Below, in pieces: positions 1-9,607 of a stretch of DNA of 63,516 nucleotides. The position numbers and the translations under genes were made by a program. Origin of the DNA: Alphaproteobacteria bacterium (GTDB taxonomy: Bacteria > Pseudomonadota > Alphaproteobacteria > UBA828); assembly GCA_022826345.1 (NCBI GenBank), contig JAJDVB010000043.1, forward strand, positions 1 to 63,516. Reading direction: 5' to 3'. The notes below the pieces were generated by a model. The model saw only the letters and a list, made by a program, of their open reading frames with translations, had not been told where the DNA came from and did not search any database. Numbering within the stretch: position 1 is the first letter of the stretch; every line of letters begins with the position of its first letter.

Positions 1-200
1 CGCGCGATCTGCACGCTCTTGTGGGTCTTCGCGTGGGGGCGGATGGCGACGCCCTGCTCCGCCGCGTAGGCCGCCATGGCGGCGATGTTGCGCTCCATCG
101 CGTCGAGATCGAGCACCAGCGCCGGCGTGATGAGCCGGGCCCGCGACTCGCGCTCGTCGATCAGAGATTGGTTCGGCCCAAGAGTCTCCGATGCCGTCAT
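1..200 (-). CDS. D-threonine aldolase / D-serine dehydratase-like PLP enzyme, N-terminal fragment
   Basis: This gene starts at an ATG on the reverse strand and runs off the left edge, so only the first 66 residues are seen. After a 20-residue N-terminal tail they include ITPALVLDLDAMERNI and IRPHAKTHKSVQIA, which match the start of the alanine-racemase-like fold shared by D-threonine aldolase and eukaryote-type D-serine dehydratase. The Lys of PHAKTHK is the expected PLP Schiff-base region. The gene is divergent from denD with about 140 bp between the starts, so the two may share a control region. The substrate cannot be told from this fragment; a D-3-hydroxy amino acid is the usual one. Confidence 0.72.
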   Translation of the reverse strand, partial: MTASETLGPNQSLIDERESRARLITPALVLDLDAMERNIAAMAAYAAEQGVAIRPHAKTHKSVQIA

Positions 201-340
201 CCTCGCCCCCATCGCAACGCCGTGCTCCCGCCGCCCACGAGGAGCGGCGCGGAAGCTGCGCGCGTATCATCCGCATACCGGCACGCCCTGCCAATAGGAT
301 ATGTTGGGCGGGAACGGGACCGAGCGGTGGGAGAGCACGC

Positions 341-1330
341 ATGAAGGTGGTGATTACGGGTGGGCTGGGCTTCCTCGGGCAGAGGCTCGCGCTGACGCTG
401 CTGGAGCGGGACACGCTGACCGGCGCATCCGGCGCGCAGGAGCGGATCGACGAGCTGATCCTCTTCGACGCCGCCGTGCCCGACCGGCCGCCGCCGGGCC
501 TGGATGACGCGCGGGTCTCCCTCGTCGCGGGTGATGTCGCCGATGGGGAGACGGTGCGGGGGCTGATCGCGGGCGACTCGCTCTCGGTCTTCCACTTCGC
601 CTCGGTGGTGAGCGCTGGCGCGGAGCAGGACTTCGACCTGGCGCTTAGCGTGAACCTCACCGGCGGGCTCAACGTGCTCGAAGCCTGCCGCGCGGCGCCG
701 GGGCTGCCGCGCCTCGTCTTCACCAGCAGCATCGCGGTCTACGGCGGCAGCGCCCTGCCGGGAACCATCTCGGACGAGACCAAGATCACGCCGCAGGGAA
801 CGTACGGCGTGACCAAGGTGATCAACGAGCACCTGGTGGCCGACTACACCCGCAAGGGCTGGCTGGACGGGCGCGGCGGCAGGCCGCCCACGGTGATCGT
901 GCGGCCGGGCAAGCCCAACAGGGCGGCGTCCGGCTTCGCCAGCGGGCTCTTCCGCGAGCCGCTCGCCGGCATCGACCACGCGCTCCCGGTGAGCCGGGAC
1001 ACGCGCATCGTCCTCGGCGGCTACCGTACCATCGTGGATGGCCTGGTCGCCCTCCACGAGGTGCCGAGCGCGGCGCTCGGCGACGATCGCACCATCAACC
1101 TGCCCTCCTTCTCGGCGACGGCAGGGGAGATGGTGGCAACGCTGGAGCGCGTGGGCGCTGACCGCAACCTCGGCGCCGTCATCGACGCGCCCGACGAGGC
1201 GATACAAAGGCTGGTAGGCTCCTGGCCGGCCTACGCGAAGGCCGACCGCGCGGCCGCCCTCGGCCTGCCCCAGAACCCGCCGCTCGACGAGGTGGTGCGC
1301 CAGTACATCGAGGACTACGTGGATCGCTGA
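341..1330 (+). CDS. denD: D-erythronate dehydrogenase-like NAD-dependent epimerase/dehydratase
   Basis: This 329-residue protein is an extended short-chain dehydrogenase. The Rossmann motif TGGLGFLG lies at residues 6-13, the catalytic motif YGVTK near residue 160, and the segment VIVRPGKPNRAASGFASGLF is characteristic of the DenD group, which oxidises D-erythronate to 2-keto-erythronate. Length is normal for the family. I chose the ATG at 341 because the glycine-rich motif follows at once; an upstream extension would add about 50 residues of unlikely composition. Partner genes of tetronate catabolism (a DUF1537 kinase, an aldolase) are not visible, so the pathway assignment rests on the protein alone. 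Confidence 0.75.
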   Translation: MKVVITGGLGFLGQRLALTLLERDTLTGASGAQERIDELILFDAAVPDRPPPGLDDARVSLVAGDVADGETVRGLIAGDSLSVFHFASVVSAGAEQDFDLALSVNLTGGLNVLEACRAAPGLPRLVFTSSIAVYGGSALPGTISDETKITPQGTYGVTKVINEHLVADYTRKGWLDGRGGRPPTVIVRPGKPNRAASGFASGLFREPLAGIDHALPVSRDTRIVLGGYRTIVDGLVALHEVPSAALGDDRTINLPSFSATAGEMVATLERVGADRNLGAVIDAPDEAIQRLVGSWPAYAKADRAAALGLPQNPPLDEVVRQYIEDYVDR

Positions 1331-1412
1331 CCCGCCCCTCGCGCCGCTGCGCTCCGATGCTGCGGTCCCTCTCATTCAGCGTCTGCGCCGCAAGTGAGAC
1401 AGACAGCATTTT

Positions 1413-1535
1413 GGGCGGGACAAGTGGGATCGAGTGGGATTTGGCGGGATAGGTGGGATTTGGCGGGATAAGCGGGATTCGGTGGGACAAGTGGGATGCG
1501 GTGGGATAAGTGGGATGCGGTGGGATAAGCGGGAT
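1413..1535. repeat. Tandem GGGAT array (about 19-bp dimeric unit)
   Basis: Thirteen half-units of 9-10 bp follow each other, alternating forms such as CGGGATAAG and TGGGATGCGG, so the period is about 19 bp with about six copies. The last three dimers are nearly identical and the earlier ones have drifted. The array starts about 80 bp downstream of the denD stop. A shorter version of the same motif lies just downstream of ppx near 41.2 kb. There are no spacers, so it is not CRISPR, and the reverse-strand reading frames through it are repeats of low complexity rather than a gene. Confidence 0.85.
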
Positions 1536-1550
1536 GTCCCGCACGCGCGT

Positions 1551-1576
1551 CGCGCAAGCCCGCCCGGTCTTGCGCG
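1551..1576. terminator. Hairpin downstream of denD
   Basis: An inverted repeat CGCGCAAG / CTTGCGCG encloses a 10-base loop. It lies between the convergent denD and aminotransferase genes, a fitting place for a terminator. No U-run follows, so factor-independent termination is doubtful. Confidence 0.35.
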
Positions 1577-1613
1577 CGGAAGCAAAAGGCCCGCTGGTTC
1601 AGCTGTCCCGCCC

Positions 1614-1696
1614 GTCGCGGCCTGATCGCTCGCGTATCCCATGGCGCGATGATGACGCGCCCGCCGCGCGCCGTGCACCGCACCATGGTCCGGGGA
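1614..1696. repeat. Dispersed intergenic repeat, copy 1
   Basis: The stretch containing CATGGCGC, then TGCACCGCAC and ATGGT, aligns by eye over about 80 bp with 62914-62996 near the tRNA-Leu gene, with small gaps and perhaps three quarters identity. No coding sense is evident. It may be a remnant of a short mobile or REP-like element; the family is not known to me. Confidence 0.45.
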
Positions 1697-1735
1697 CCCT
1701 ATAGGGCGGGGCGGCCCCACGCCTGTCTACGCCGT

Positions 1736-2635
1736 CTAAGCGGCGGCGCGAATGTCCTCCACCCGCGTGCCGTGCCAGCCCTCCTCGCGCTTCTGCCAAT
1801 AGCGGGACTGGATGCGGCTGGTGACGAGGCCGGCGTGGCCGTTGCCGATGGGCTTGTCGCCGAGGCGCACCACCGGCATTACGCCGCCCGCCGTGGTGCT
1901 CGCGAAGAGCTCGTCGGCCTCGCCAAGCTCCTCCGGCTCCATCCGGCGGTAGGCGAAGGGAATTCCCTCCTCATCGCAGAGCTCGGCGACCGCGCGCCGT
2001 GTGATCCCCTCCAGCACGTTGCTCTCGGGCGTCGCTACCTTGCCGTCGCGCACGACGAAGATGTTGTAGCCCGGCCCTTCGGTGAGCGAGCCGTCAGCGC
2101 CCACCAGGATCGCGTCGTCGCAGCCGTTGTCGTAGGCCTCGAAGCGGGCCTGCACGAAGTCCGCCCGGTTGTAATTCTTGTAGCGGGCGTCGATCGCCTT
2201 GGACGAGACCCGCTCGACGCCGCTCAGATAGAGCGCGGCACCGTTGCGGCACTTCTCCTCGCCCCAGATCCAGGCGTAAGGCGTGGCGTAGGCCACGAAT
2301 TCGGGGGACCCGAGGCGGGGGTCGCGGGTTTGGCTCTGGATCACGCCGCGGGTGAGCTGGATCTTCACGTAGCAGTTGTCGAGCCCGGTCCGCGCCACGC
2401 ATTCGGCGAGGATGCTGCGCATCTCGTCGACGCTGTAAGGGTTCTCCAGCCGGAAGCCGGCGCAGGAGCGTTCGAAGCGCTCCAGGTGCTCGTCCAGCAT
2501 GAAGAACCAGCCGGCCCAGGTGGAGGTCACGTCGTAGACGGTGTCGCTCCAGACGAAGCCTGCGTCGAAGATCGACATCCTGGCGTCCTCGGGCGCGACG
2601 AACTCGCCGCCGATGAACACGCATCCCTCGCTCAT
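1736..2635 (-). CDS. Class IV PLP aminotransferase (D-amino-acid / branched-chain type)
   Basis: This 299-residue protein belongs to the fold-type IV aminotransferases. FVWSDTVYDV lies near the N-terminus, the segment KAIDARYKNYNR carries the expected PLP lysine, EGPGYNIFVV follows in the middle, and SNVLEGITRRAV near residue 220 is the usual phosphate-binding region. The ATG is chosen because GGGAGAGAG sits just upstream on the reverse strand and because residues 4-10 (GCVFIGG) begin the fold; longer frames upstream run into kdsA. The gene begins 11 bp after the kdsA stop and is likely cotranscribed. Whether it acts on D-alanine, branched-chain or other amino acids cannot be settled here. 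Confidence 0.8.
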   Translation of the reverse strand: MSEGCVFIGGEFVAPEDARMSIFDAGFVWSDTVYDVTSTWAGWFFMLDEHLERFERSCAGFRLENPYSVDEMRSILAECVARTGLDNCYVKIQLTRGVIQSQTRDPRLGSPEFVAYATPYAWIWGEEKCRNGAALYLSGVERVSSKAIDARYKNYNRADFVQARFEAYDNGCDDAILVGADGSLTEGPGYNIFVVRDGKVATPESNVLEGITRRAVAELCDEEGIPFAYRRMEPEELGEADELFASTTAGGVMPVVRLGDKPIGNGHAGLVTSRIQSRYWQKREEGWHGTRVEDIRAAA

Positions 2636-2646
2636 CGCTCTCTCCC

Positions 2647-3486
2647 TCACGAATTCTTCGCCAGCGCGTCGAAGGCGAGCAGCCGGTCGAGCAGCGCGGG
2701 CAGGGCATCCAGCGGCACCATGTTGGGGCCGTCGGAGGGCGCCTCGTCGGGCGCCGGGTGAGTCTCCATAAACACCGCCGCGACGCCGACCGCAACCGCC
2801 GCCCGCGCCAGCACCGGCACGAACTCCCGCTGCCCGCCGCTCGACGAGCCCTGCCCGCCCGGCTGCTGCACCGAATGGGTGGCGTCGAACACCACCGGGC
2901 AGCCGGTCTCCGCCAGCAGCGGCAGGCTCCGCATGTCCGAGACCAGGGTGTTGTAGCCGAAGCTCGCGCCTCGCTCGCACACCAGCACCCGGCTATTGCC
3001 GGCGCCGGTGATCTTCGCCACCACGTGGCGCATGTCCCAGGGCGCGAGGAACTGCCCCTTCTTCACGTTGATCGCCTTGCCGGTGGCCGCCGCCGCCAGC
3101 AGCAGGTCGGTCTGGCGGCACAGAAACGCCGGAATCTGCAGCACGTCCACCGCTTCCGCCACCACTTCGCACTGCTCGGGCAGGTGCACGTCGGTCAGCA
3201 CCGGGCAGCCGTGGGCCTCGCGCACCGCCTCCAGGATGGCGAGCCCCTCGTCGATGCCGATGCCGCGCGGGCTCCCGGCCGAGGTGCGGTTGGCCTTGTC
3301 GAAGGAGCTCTTGTAGACCAACGGCATATTCCGGGCCGCCGTCATCTGGACCAGCGTCTCCGACACCCGGAGCGCGTGGTCGCGCCCCTCGATCGCGCAG
3401 GGGCCCGCGATGAGGGCGAGCGGCAAGGTGTTGCCGACCTCGAAATCGCCTATCGCCACCCGGCCATCGGCGGGCGTCTCGCTCAC
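2647..3486 (-). CDS. kdsA: 3-deoxy-D-manno-octulosonate 8-phosphate synthase
   Basis: KdsA condenses phosphoenolpyruvate with D-arabinose 5-phosphate to make KDO 8-phosphate for the lipopolysaccharide inner core, in the cytoplasm. The 279-residue product has the family signatures LIAGPCAIE near residue 25, the phosphate-binding [17 protein letters not shown] near residue 60, GCPVLTDVH and [14 protein letters not shown]. Length is standard. The gene lies 18 bp downstream of pyrG on the same strand, a common alphaproteobacterial order, and is followed closely by the class IV aminotransferase. Confidence 0.97.
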   Translation of the reverse strand: MSETPADGRVAIGDFEVGNTLPLALIAGPCAIEGRDHALRVSETLVQMTAARNMPLVYKSSFDKANRTSAGSPRGIGIDEGLAILEAVREAHGCPVLTDVHLPEQCEVVAEAVDVLQIPAFLCRQTDLLLAAAATGKAINVKKGQFLAPWDMRHVVAKITGAGNSRVLVCERGASFGYNTLVSDMRSLPLLAETGCPVVFDATHSVQQPGGQGSSSGGQREFVPVLARAAVAVGVAAVFMETHPAPDEAPSDGPNMVPLDALPALLDRLLAFDALAKNS

Positions 3487-3504
3487 ATCGCCCTCATTGT
3501 GCTC

Positions 3505-5133
3505 TCAGACCAGCCGCGCCTGCCTGACCGCCGCCCCGATGAAGGAGGCGAAGAGCGGATGCGGCTGGAAGGGGCGCGAGGTGAGCTCGGGATGGAACTG
3601 CACGCCCACGAACCACGGATGGTCGGGGCGCTCCACGATCTCAGCCAGCGCCCCGTCGGGGGAGAGGCCCGCCACCTCCATGCCCGCGTCGCACAGCCGC
3701 TCACGGTAGCCGATGTTGAACTCGTAGCGGTGGCGGTGGCGCTCGAAGATCCGCTCTCTGCCGTAGATCGACCGCACGCGGCTCCCTTCCGCCAGTACGG
3801 CCTCGTAGGCACCGAGCCGCATGGTGCCACCCAGGTTGTCGCCCGCGTTGCGGCGCTCCACCTCGCCGTCCCGATCCCACTCGGTCATCAGCCCGATCAC
3901 TGGCTCATCGCAGGGGCCGAACTCGGTGGAGTCGGCACCCGCGATTCCGGCGACGTTGCGCGCGGTCTCGATCACCGCGAGCTGCATGCCGAAGCAGATG
4001 CCGAAGTAGGGGACGCCCCGCGTGCGCGCATACTCCACCGCCGCGATCTTGCCCGGTACGCCGCGCTCGCCGAAGCCGCCCGGCACCAGCACGCCATGCA
4101 CGGATTCCAGCGCACCAGCGGTGCCGTTAACCTCCAGGTCGTCGGCCTCGATCCAGCGGGTATCGACGCGGACGCTGTTCGCGACCCCGCCATGCGTGAG
4201 CGCCTCGAAGAGCGACTTGTAGGCGTCGCGCAGCCCGGTGTACTTGCCGACCACCGCGATCGCCACCTCGCCCTCCGGCGTGAGCGTGCGCTTGACGATC
4301 CTCTCCCAGCCGGAGAGGTCCGGCGCCGGCGCGCCGGCAATGCCGAAGTAGCGCATGACCTGGGTGTCGAAGCCCTCCGCGTGATAGCTGAGCGGGACCT
4401 GGTAGATGGTCTCCACGTCGGTCGCGGTGATCACGTTGTCTTCGCGCACGTTGCAGAACTGCGCGATCTTCTTGCACTCGGCCTCGGGGATCGGGCGGTT
4501 CGCCCGGCAGAGCAGCAGATCGGGCGCGATGCCGATGCTGCGCAGCTCTTTCACTGAGTGCTGGGTAGGCTTGGTCTTCAGCTCGCCGGCGGTGTCGATG
4601 TAAGGCACGAGCGTCAGGTGCACGAACATCACCCTCTCCCGCCCGTGCTCGTAGGCGAACTGGCGGATGGATTCGAAGAACGGCAGACCCTCGATATCGC
4701 CCACCGTGCCGCCGATCTCAACCAGCACGAAATCGGCGCCGTCGCTGTCGCGAACGATCGCGTCCTTGATCGCGTCGGTGACGTGGGGGATCACCTGCAC
4801 TGTGCCGCCGAGGTAGTCGCCCCGCCGCTCCTTCGCGATCACGGTCTGATAGATCTGGCCTGCGGTGACGCTGTCCGAGCGGCGCGACGGCACGCCGGTG
4901 AAGCGCTCGTAGTGCCCGAGGTCGAGGTCGGTCTCGGCGCCGTCATCGGTGACGTAGACCTCGCCGTGCTGAAACGGGCTCATGGTGCCCGGATCGACGT
5001 TGAGGTAGGGGTCGAACTTGCGGAGCCGAACCCGGTAGCCCCGCGCCTGCAGAAGCGCGCCGAGCGCCGCCGAAGCCAGGCCCTTGCCGAGGGAGGAGAC
5101 CACGCCGCCGGTGACGAAGATGTACCGCGTCAT
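3505..5133 (-). CDS. pyrG: CTP synthase
   Basis: PyrG aminates UTP to CTP using glutamine and ATP. The 542-residue protein has an N-terminal synthetase domain opening with [20 protein letters not shown] (P-loop-like) and a C-terminal class I glutaminase domain. The glutaminase nucleophile is the Cys in [11 protein letters not shown] and the other catalytic residues lie in [16 protein letters not shown]. The start is the conserved first residue of the family. It is upstream of kdsA and downstream of secG in one leftward series; the 132 bp before it may hold its own promoter. Confidence 0.98.
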   Translation of the reverse strand: MTRYIFVTGGVVSSLGKGLASAALGALLQARGYRVRLRKFDPYLNVDPGTMSPFQHGEVYVTDDGAETDLDLGHYERFTGVPSRRSDSVTAGQIYQTVIAKERRGDYLGGTVQVIPHVTDAIKDAIVRDSDGADFVLVEIGGTVGDIEGLPFFESIRQFAYEHGRERVMFVHLTLVPYIDTAGELKTKPTQHSVKELRSIGIAPDLLLCRANRPIPEAECKKIAQFCNVREDNVITATDVETIYQVPLSYHAEGFDTQVMRYFGIAGAPAPDLSGWERIVKRTLTPEGEVAIAVVGKYTGLRDAYKSLFEALTHGGVANSVRVDTRWIEADDLEVNGTAGALESVHGVLVPGGFGERGVPGKIAAVEYARTRGVPYFGICFGMQLAVIETARNVAGIAGADSTEFGPCDEPVIGLMTEWDRDGEVERRNAGDNLGGTMRLGAYEAVLAEGSRVRSIYGRERIFERHRHRYEFNIGYRERLCDAGMEVAGLSPDGALAEIVERPDHPWFVGVQFHPELTSRPFQPHPLFASFIGAAVRQARLV

Positions 5134-5265
5134 GGACCCCTACCTTATCAAACGCACCCGAGTCGCCACCACCCTTCGGCGGATTATTTGGATCGTCCCC
5201 GCCGGCCCCGCCAGGGGCTGCGGCGCCCTACGATGCCGAGAGCGTCGTCAGGGCGGCGCGGCCCG

Positions 5266-5637
5266 TCACTCCGCGCGGGGGACGGAGGGACGGTCGTCCT
5301 CGAGCAGGTCCAGCGGCTCGATGTCGGTGGGCAGGTCGAGCTCGCCCGGCAATGGGAGGTCGTCCTCGATGATCAGCGGATCCTCTTCCACAGTATCCAG
5401 CACCGATTCCTTCTCCGACCAGCTGCCGGAGAGAATAGCCAATACCAGGCTCAGTATCATGAACGCCGCCGCCAGTCCCGCCGTCGCGCGCGTCAGCAGG
5501 TTCGCGGTGCCGCGCGCCGAGAACATGGCACCGGGGCCGCCGATGCCGAGCGCGCCGCCCTCGCTCCGCTGCAGCAGCACGAGCCCGATCATCGCAATCG
5601 CGATGACGATCAGGACCACGAGTAAAATCGTTTCCAC
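5266..5637 (-). CDS. secG: Preprotein translocase subunit SecG
   Basis: SecG is the small inner-membrane subunit of the Sec channel. The 123-residue protein has two membrane segments, residues 2-21 (ETILLVVLIVIAIAMIGLVL) and about 51-69, joined by the conserved loop LLQRSEGGALGIGGPGA. The acidic, proline-rich C-terminal tail of about 50 residues is typical of alphaproteobacterial SecG. It follows tpiA by 31 bp, a standard order in this class. Confidence 0.93.
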   Translation of the reverse strand: METILLVVLIVIAIAMIGLVLLQRSEGGALGIGGPGAMFSARGTANLLTRATAGLAAAFMILSLVLAILSGSWSEKESVLDTVEEDPLIIEDDLPLPGELDLPTDIEPLDLLEDDRPSVPRAE

Positions 5638-5668
5638 TGCCGCTCCTTGCCGCTACTTCCGGACGGAT

Positions 5669-6421
5669 TCAGCGGCACGCCTGGCAAATCTGCCAGAACG
5701 TGTCCGCAGAGAGACTGGCACCGCCGACCAGAACACCGTCGACACCCGGCGCGGCCGTGATCTCCCCCGCGTTCCGCGCCGTGACGGAGCCGCCATATAG
5801 CACGCGGAGCGCCGCACCGCTCCCTGAAAATCGCCTCTCCCACCCGGCGCGCACTTCGGCGTGCGCCGCCTCGATGTCGGCCGGAGCCGGCGTGCGGCCG
5901 GTGCCGATGGCCCAGACCGGCTCGTAGGCGATCGCAGTGTTGTCGGTCGTCGAACCGTCGGGCAGCGAGCGCTCGACCTGGCGGCCGATCACCGCGAGCG
6001 CCCGCCCGTCGTCGCGGTCGACCGCGCTCTCGCCGACGCAGACGATGGCTGCGAGCCCCGCCGCATGGGCCGCCGCCGCCTTGCCCGCCACCGTCTCATC
6101 CGCCTCGCCGTGGCCCGCGCGGCGTTCCGAATGGCCGACGATGACGTAGGCGCAGCCGGCATCGGCGAGCATCGGCGCGCTCACGTCGCCGGTGTGCGCG
6201 CCCTCCGGCGTGGCGTGGCAATCCTGCCCGCCGAGCTCGATCCGCGAGCCCGCAAACACGGCCCTCAGCGCGAAAAGCAGCGTGGCCGGCGGGCAAACGA
6301 CGATATCGCCGCCGCAATCGCCGCCCGCCGCGTGGCCTGCGAGCGCACTGGCGCGCGCGAGGCCGTCGGCATGGAGGCCGTTCATCTTCCAATTGGCCAC
6401 GAAGAGCGGTCGGGGCGGCAT
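5669..6421 (-). CDS. tpiA: Triosephosphate isomerase
   Basis: TpiA interconverts dihydroxyacetone phosphate and glyceraldehyde 3-phosphate. The 250-residue product shows VANWKMNG with the catalytic Lys near the N-terminus, YVIVGHSERR with the electrophilic His, IAYEPVWAIGTG with the catalytic Glu, and LYGGSV plus VDGVLVGGASL for phosphate binding. The ATG at 6421 places the ANWKMNG motif at the expected distance; the frame stays open 24 codons further upstream but that part has no family match. It is divergent from the ppiD-like gene across 253 bp that should hold both promoters. Confidence 0.97.
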   Translation of the reverse strand: MPPRPLFVANWKMNGLHADGLARASALAGHAAGGDCGGDIVVCPPATLLFALRAVFAGSRIELGGQDCHATPEGAHTGDVSAPMLADAGCAYVIVGHSERRAGHGEADETVAGKAAAAHAAGLAAIVCVGESAVDRDDGRALAVIGRQVERSLPDGSTTDNTAIAYEPVWAIGTGRTPAPADIEAAHAEVRAGWERRFSGSGAALRVLYGGSVTARNAGEITAAPGVDGVLVGGASLSADTFWQICQACR

Positions 6422-6674
6422 GAGCGCGGGCTGCGGTTGTGGGTGTTTGCGCCTCGTCCCCTGTACATAAGTGCAGGCGGCGGGCGAGACCACCCCGCTC
6501 TATCACGCCCGGCACCCTCGGGCCAGGCGCACGGGGCGGGACGGCGGAGTAGCGAGATCGTGAACGGAACGACAGGTTGCGTGTTGCCCGGTGCGCACAG
6601 GCGCTCCTATTATCCGGCGCAACGCGCGCCCCGCGCTGGCTCGGGTGCGCCTCCACCATCGGGCGAGTTCCGCA

Positions 6675-8579
6675 ATGCTGCAATCCATGCGCCAGGCCAC
6701 CAAGTCGTGGGCGAGCCGTGCCGTCATCATCGTCCTGGCCTTGAGCTTCGGGGCCTGGGGCATCAATGACGTGTTTACCGGCGGCAGCCGATCGGCGGTG
6801 GCGACGGTGGGCGACGTCGACGTTCCCACGGTCCTGTTCGACCGCCAGTTTCAGCGCGCCCTGCAGCGCGAGCGAGACCGCTCCGGCCGCCCCGATCTGA
6901 CCCGCGACGAGGCCCACCAGGCCGGGCTCACCGGCCAGGTGCTCAACCTCCTCGTCCGCGAGTACCTGCTGGACGCCGAGGCATCCAAGCTCGGGCTGAG
7001 CGCGGCGGACTTCAGCGTCAGGCAGGAGCTCGAGGCCTCGCCGGCCTTCAGCAACGAGCAGGGCAGGTTCGATCCCGAGCTCTACGACCTCGTCCTCGAG
7101 CGCAACAACATGACCCGGACCGAGTACGAGGACCTGATTCGCATCGACCTCCTCCGCGATCAGATCCTCACCTCCGTGGGCGGCGACCGCAACGTGCCGG
7201 AAGCGATGACCGAAGCCCTCCACCGCTACCGGGCGGAAAAGCGGAGCGCCCGGCTCGCTCTGATCCCCGCGCGCGGCATCGGCGGCCTCACCGAGCCGGG
7301 CGAGTCCGACATCCAGGCCTATTACGACGAGAATTCGACATCCTTCATGGCGCCCGAGCGGCGCAGCGCGGTGCTCGTTCACCTCACCCCGGAAGCCATG
7401 GTCTCGGAGATCGAACTGAGCGACGAAGACGTCTATGCCGAGTACGAGGCCCGGATCGACGAGTTCGAGCTGCCGGAACGACGCGCGGTCATCCAGATCA
7501 ACGCCCAGGACGAGGCACTGATACGTGAAGGCACTCAGAGGCTGGCGGAAGGCGAGGACTTCGACACCGTCGCCGACGACCTCGACCGGAGCGGGGCGAG
7601 CGTGCTGACCATCCCCAATTTCGAGCCCGATGGCCCGCTCAGGAGCGCGAGCGAGGCGGTCTTCCGCCTCTCCGAGGGCTCGGTCAGCGAGCCGGTGCAA
7701 ACCCCGTTCGGCTGGCACCTCTTCAAGGTGGAGAAGGTGGAGCCGGCGCGGCGCCAGAGCTTCGAGGAAGTGAAGCAGGAGCTGCACGACGAGATGGCGC
7801 TCGACCTCGCGGGCGCGGGGCTCTTTCGCCTCTCCACCGTGCTGGAGGACGAGCTCGGCGGCGGCGCCTCGCTGGAAATGGGCGCGGCCGCGGTCGGCGT
7901 CGAGCCGATCGTCGTCAACGGCATCACCCGGACCGGGCTCGACCGGGGCGGGTCCCCGGTGCTCGTCGAGCTGGCCGAGCGCGACGACATTCTGACGCTC
8001 ATCTACGAGACGGCGGAGGGAAGAGAATCGTTGCAGACCGAGCTCGGCGACGGCAGCTTCGTCATCCTGCGGGTGGACGAGGTGGTCGAGCCCGCGCCGC
8101 GCCCCCTGGAGGAAGTGCGGAGCCAGGTGCGTTCGGCGCTGGTGCGCGCGGAGGAGCAAGGAGCCGCCGAACGGATCGCGAATGCCCTGGCCGACCGGGT
8201 CAGGGCCGGCGAGGGCCTCGATGCGGCCGCCCGCGACGCGGGTTTCAGGGTGACCACGCTGGAGAACGTGCGGCGCGATGGGCAGGGCGCCGCGCCGGAC
8301 ACCTCGTTCGCGTTGATCCAGGGCCTGTTCGAGGGCGACGAAGGCAGCCGGGAGCCGATCGTGGCGCCGACCGCCGACGGGTGGGCCGTCGCGATGCTCA
8401 CCCAGGTCTCCGACGCCGGCCGGGGCGCGACCGGGGAAGAGCGCGACCGGCTGCGCGACCAGCTTTCGCGGGCGTGGCGCGGCGATCTCACGGATGTCTA
8501 TCGGGCGTCGCTCTACGGCCGGCACGATATCTCGGTCAACCAGGGCACGCTTTCCGCGCTGTTCAACCAGCAGAATTAG
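6675..8579 (+). CDS. ppiD: PpiD-like periplasmic folding factor (SurA_N plus parvulin)
   Basis: This 634-residue protein is anchored by one N-terminal membrane segment (VIIVLALSFGAWGI, about residues 15-30) with the rest in the periplasm. A SurA_N-like helical region follows, then a parvulin-type rotamase domain around residues 265-360 ending in PVQTPFGWHLFKVEKVE, then a C-terminal helical region. PpiD assists proteins leaving the Sec channel. I took the ATG at 6675 because it directly precedes MRQATKSWASR and the anchor, though no strong ribosome site is seen. In many Alphaproteobacteria this gene precedes trpE; here it is followed by other genes and trpD lies 13.6 kb away. Confidence 0.85.
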   Translation: MLQSMRQATKSWASRAVIIVLALSFGAWGINDVFTGGSRSAVATVGDVDVPTVLFDRQFQRALQRERDRSGRPDLTRDEAHQAGLTGQVLNLLVREYLLDAEASKLGLSAADFSVRQELEASPAFSNEQGRFDPELYDLVLERNNMTRTEYEDLIRIDLLRDQILTSVGGDRNVPEAMTEALHRYRAEKRSARLALIPARGIGGLTEPGESDIQAYYDENSTSFMAPERRSAVLVHLTPEAMVSEIELSDEDVYAEYEARIDEFELPERRAVIQINAQDEALIREGTQRLAEGEDFDTVADDLDRSGASVLTIPNFEPDGPLRSASEAVFRLSEGSVSEPVQTPFGWHLFKVEKVEPARRQSFEEVKQELHDEMALDLAGAGLFRLSTVLEDELGGGASLEMGAAAVGVEPIVVNGITRTGLDRGGSPVLVELAERDDILTLIYETAEGRESLQTELGDGSFVILRVDEVVEPAPRPLEEVRSQVRSALVRAEEQGAAERIANALADRVRAGEGLDAAARDAGFRVTTLENVRRDGQGAAPDTSFALIQGLFEGDEGSREPIVAPTADGWAVAMLTQVSDAGRGATGEERDRLRDQLSRAWRGDLTDVYRASLYGRHDISVNQGTLSALFNQQN

Positions 8580-8604
8580 TACTTTGTCGCTCACGGCAGC
8601 CGGC

Positions 8605-9222
8605 CTACGGCCGGCGGGCGACCAGGTACCTCACGACATCGTCGATCAGGAAGCGGTCCTCGGCGAGCACGAGGCCGGCGGGCTCGACATGGCGGTGCGG
8701 CTCGCGGTCGAAGCCCGCGCCGTAGGCCCAGCGCACCCAGGGCGCCCACAAGCGCATGATGAGCCGCCGCCCCGGCTTCTTGGACCACGTGTAGTCGAGC
8801 AGACGAATTTCTCCGCCGGGCCTTACGATCCGCGCCAGCTCGGTGAGCGCCGCCCGCTGCTGATCGGGCCTCAGAACGCAGAAGACGAAGCTCGCGACGA
8901 TGCCATCGAAGCTTGAGTCGGCGAATGCGGTCCTGAGCACGTCCATTGCCGCGAGCGGCGCGTCGCTGCCCAGCGTATCGCGTCGGGCGCGGGCCTGCGC
9001 GAGCATCGCCTGCGAGAGATCGATCCCCACCACTGCAGCGCCGGCGGGATAGTAAGGGATGTTGCGTCCGGTCCCGACGCCGGCGTCCAGAATCCGCCCC
9101 GTGAGCCCGGCGAACAGCGTGCCCCGGATCGGTGCATATCGCTTGCGCTCGAACGATCCATCGAGGAAGTCGTAGAAGCGCGCGATGCGCCGATAGGTCG
9201 CGCGCGCGTCTCCGGCAATCAC
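8605..9222 (-). CDS. Class I SAM-dependent methyltransferase
   Basis: The 205-residue protein has the class I methyltransferase order: RILDAGVGTGRN (motif I, SAM binding) near residue 43, VVGIDLSQAML with the acidic ribose contact, FDGIVASFVFCVL, and LARIVRPGGEIRLLDY near residue 128. The N-terminal ARFYDFLDGSFER resembles small phospholipid or quinone methyltransferases (PmtA- or UbiE-like), so phosphatidylethanolamine N-methylation is possible. It is convergent with ppiD, 25 bp apart. The substrate is not established. Confidence 0.75.
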   Translation of the reverse strand: MIAGDARATYRRIARFYDFLDGSFERKRYAPIRGTLFAGLTGRILDAGVGTGRNIPYYPAGAAVVGIDLSQAMLAQARARRDTLGSDAPLAAMDVLRTAFADSSFDGIVASFVFCVLRPDQQRAALTELARIVRPGGEIRLLDYTWSKKPGRRLIMRLWAPWVRWAYGAGFDREPHRHVEPAGLVLAEDRFLIDDVVRYLVARRP

Positions 9223-9255
9223 GGTCGTGCCCGCGTCGGAGCTAGGTAGGCGGCG

Positions 9256-9531
9256 CTAACGCCCAACCAACTCGGCTGCAATGCGCTTTGCGCGATCGGT
9301 GAACCCCGCGACGCTTTCGCCCTCGAAGCGCTGGCGAAAGCGCTCCGCAGCTTCGACAATGTGAGCCTCGATCTTCTCCTGCGACGGCTTCCGCTTCGGC
9401 GGGACGAGCTCGCGCAGCACCGCCTCTGCGGCGAGCAGACGGCAGGCCTGATCGACGACCATCATTTCCAGGGCCAGGATCAGCTCGTCCCTCTTCTCGA
9501 GCTCCTCCTGAATGTTCCGCGGGATCGGCAT
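9256..9531 (-). CDS. Small hypothetical helical protein
   Basis: This 91-residue protein is not recognised. It is charged and predicted by eye to be mostly helical, with a Glu/Lys-rich start (NIQEELEKRDELILALEMM) and a C-terminal QRFEGESVAGFTDRAKRI. I chose the ATG at 9531 because GGGAG lies seven bases upstream on the reverse strand; longer versions would overlap the divergent neighbour. It sits 33 bp upstream of the methyltransferase in the same direction and may be cotranscribed. Confidence 0.5.
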   Translation of the reverse strand: MPIPRNIQEELEKRDELILALEMMVVDQACRLLAAEAVLRELVPPKRKPSQEKIEAHIVEAAERFRQRFEGESVAGFTDRAKRIAAELVGR

Positions 9532-9607
9532 CGTTTCACTCCCTTGACCGCGATCGGTATCCTGCGCCTGAGAGACGGCGATCTTACTCGAAAGCGACGG
9601 AAACATC

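Noticed and set aside
1413..1535. GGGAT array as a CRISPR
   Set aside because: Units are directly adjacent with no unique spacers and no cas genes are nearby.
6096..8594. Long reverse-strand frame across ppiD
   Set aside because: Arg/Ala/Leu-rich mirror translation with no ribosome site; the forward frame has clear PpiD structure.
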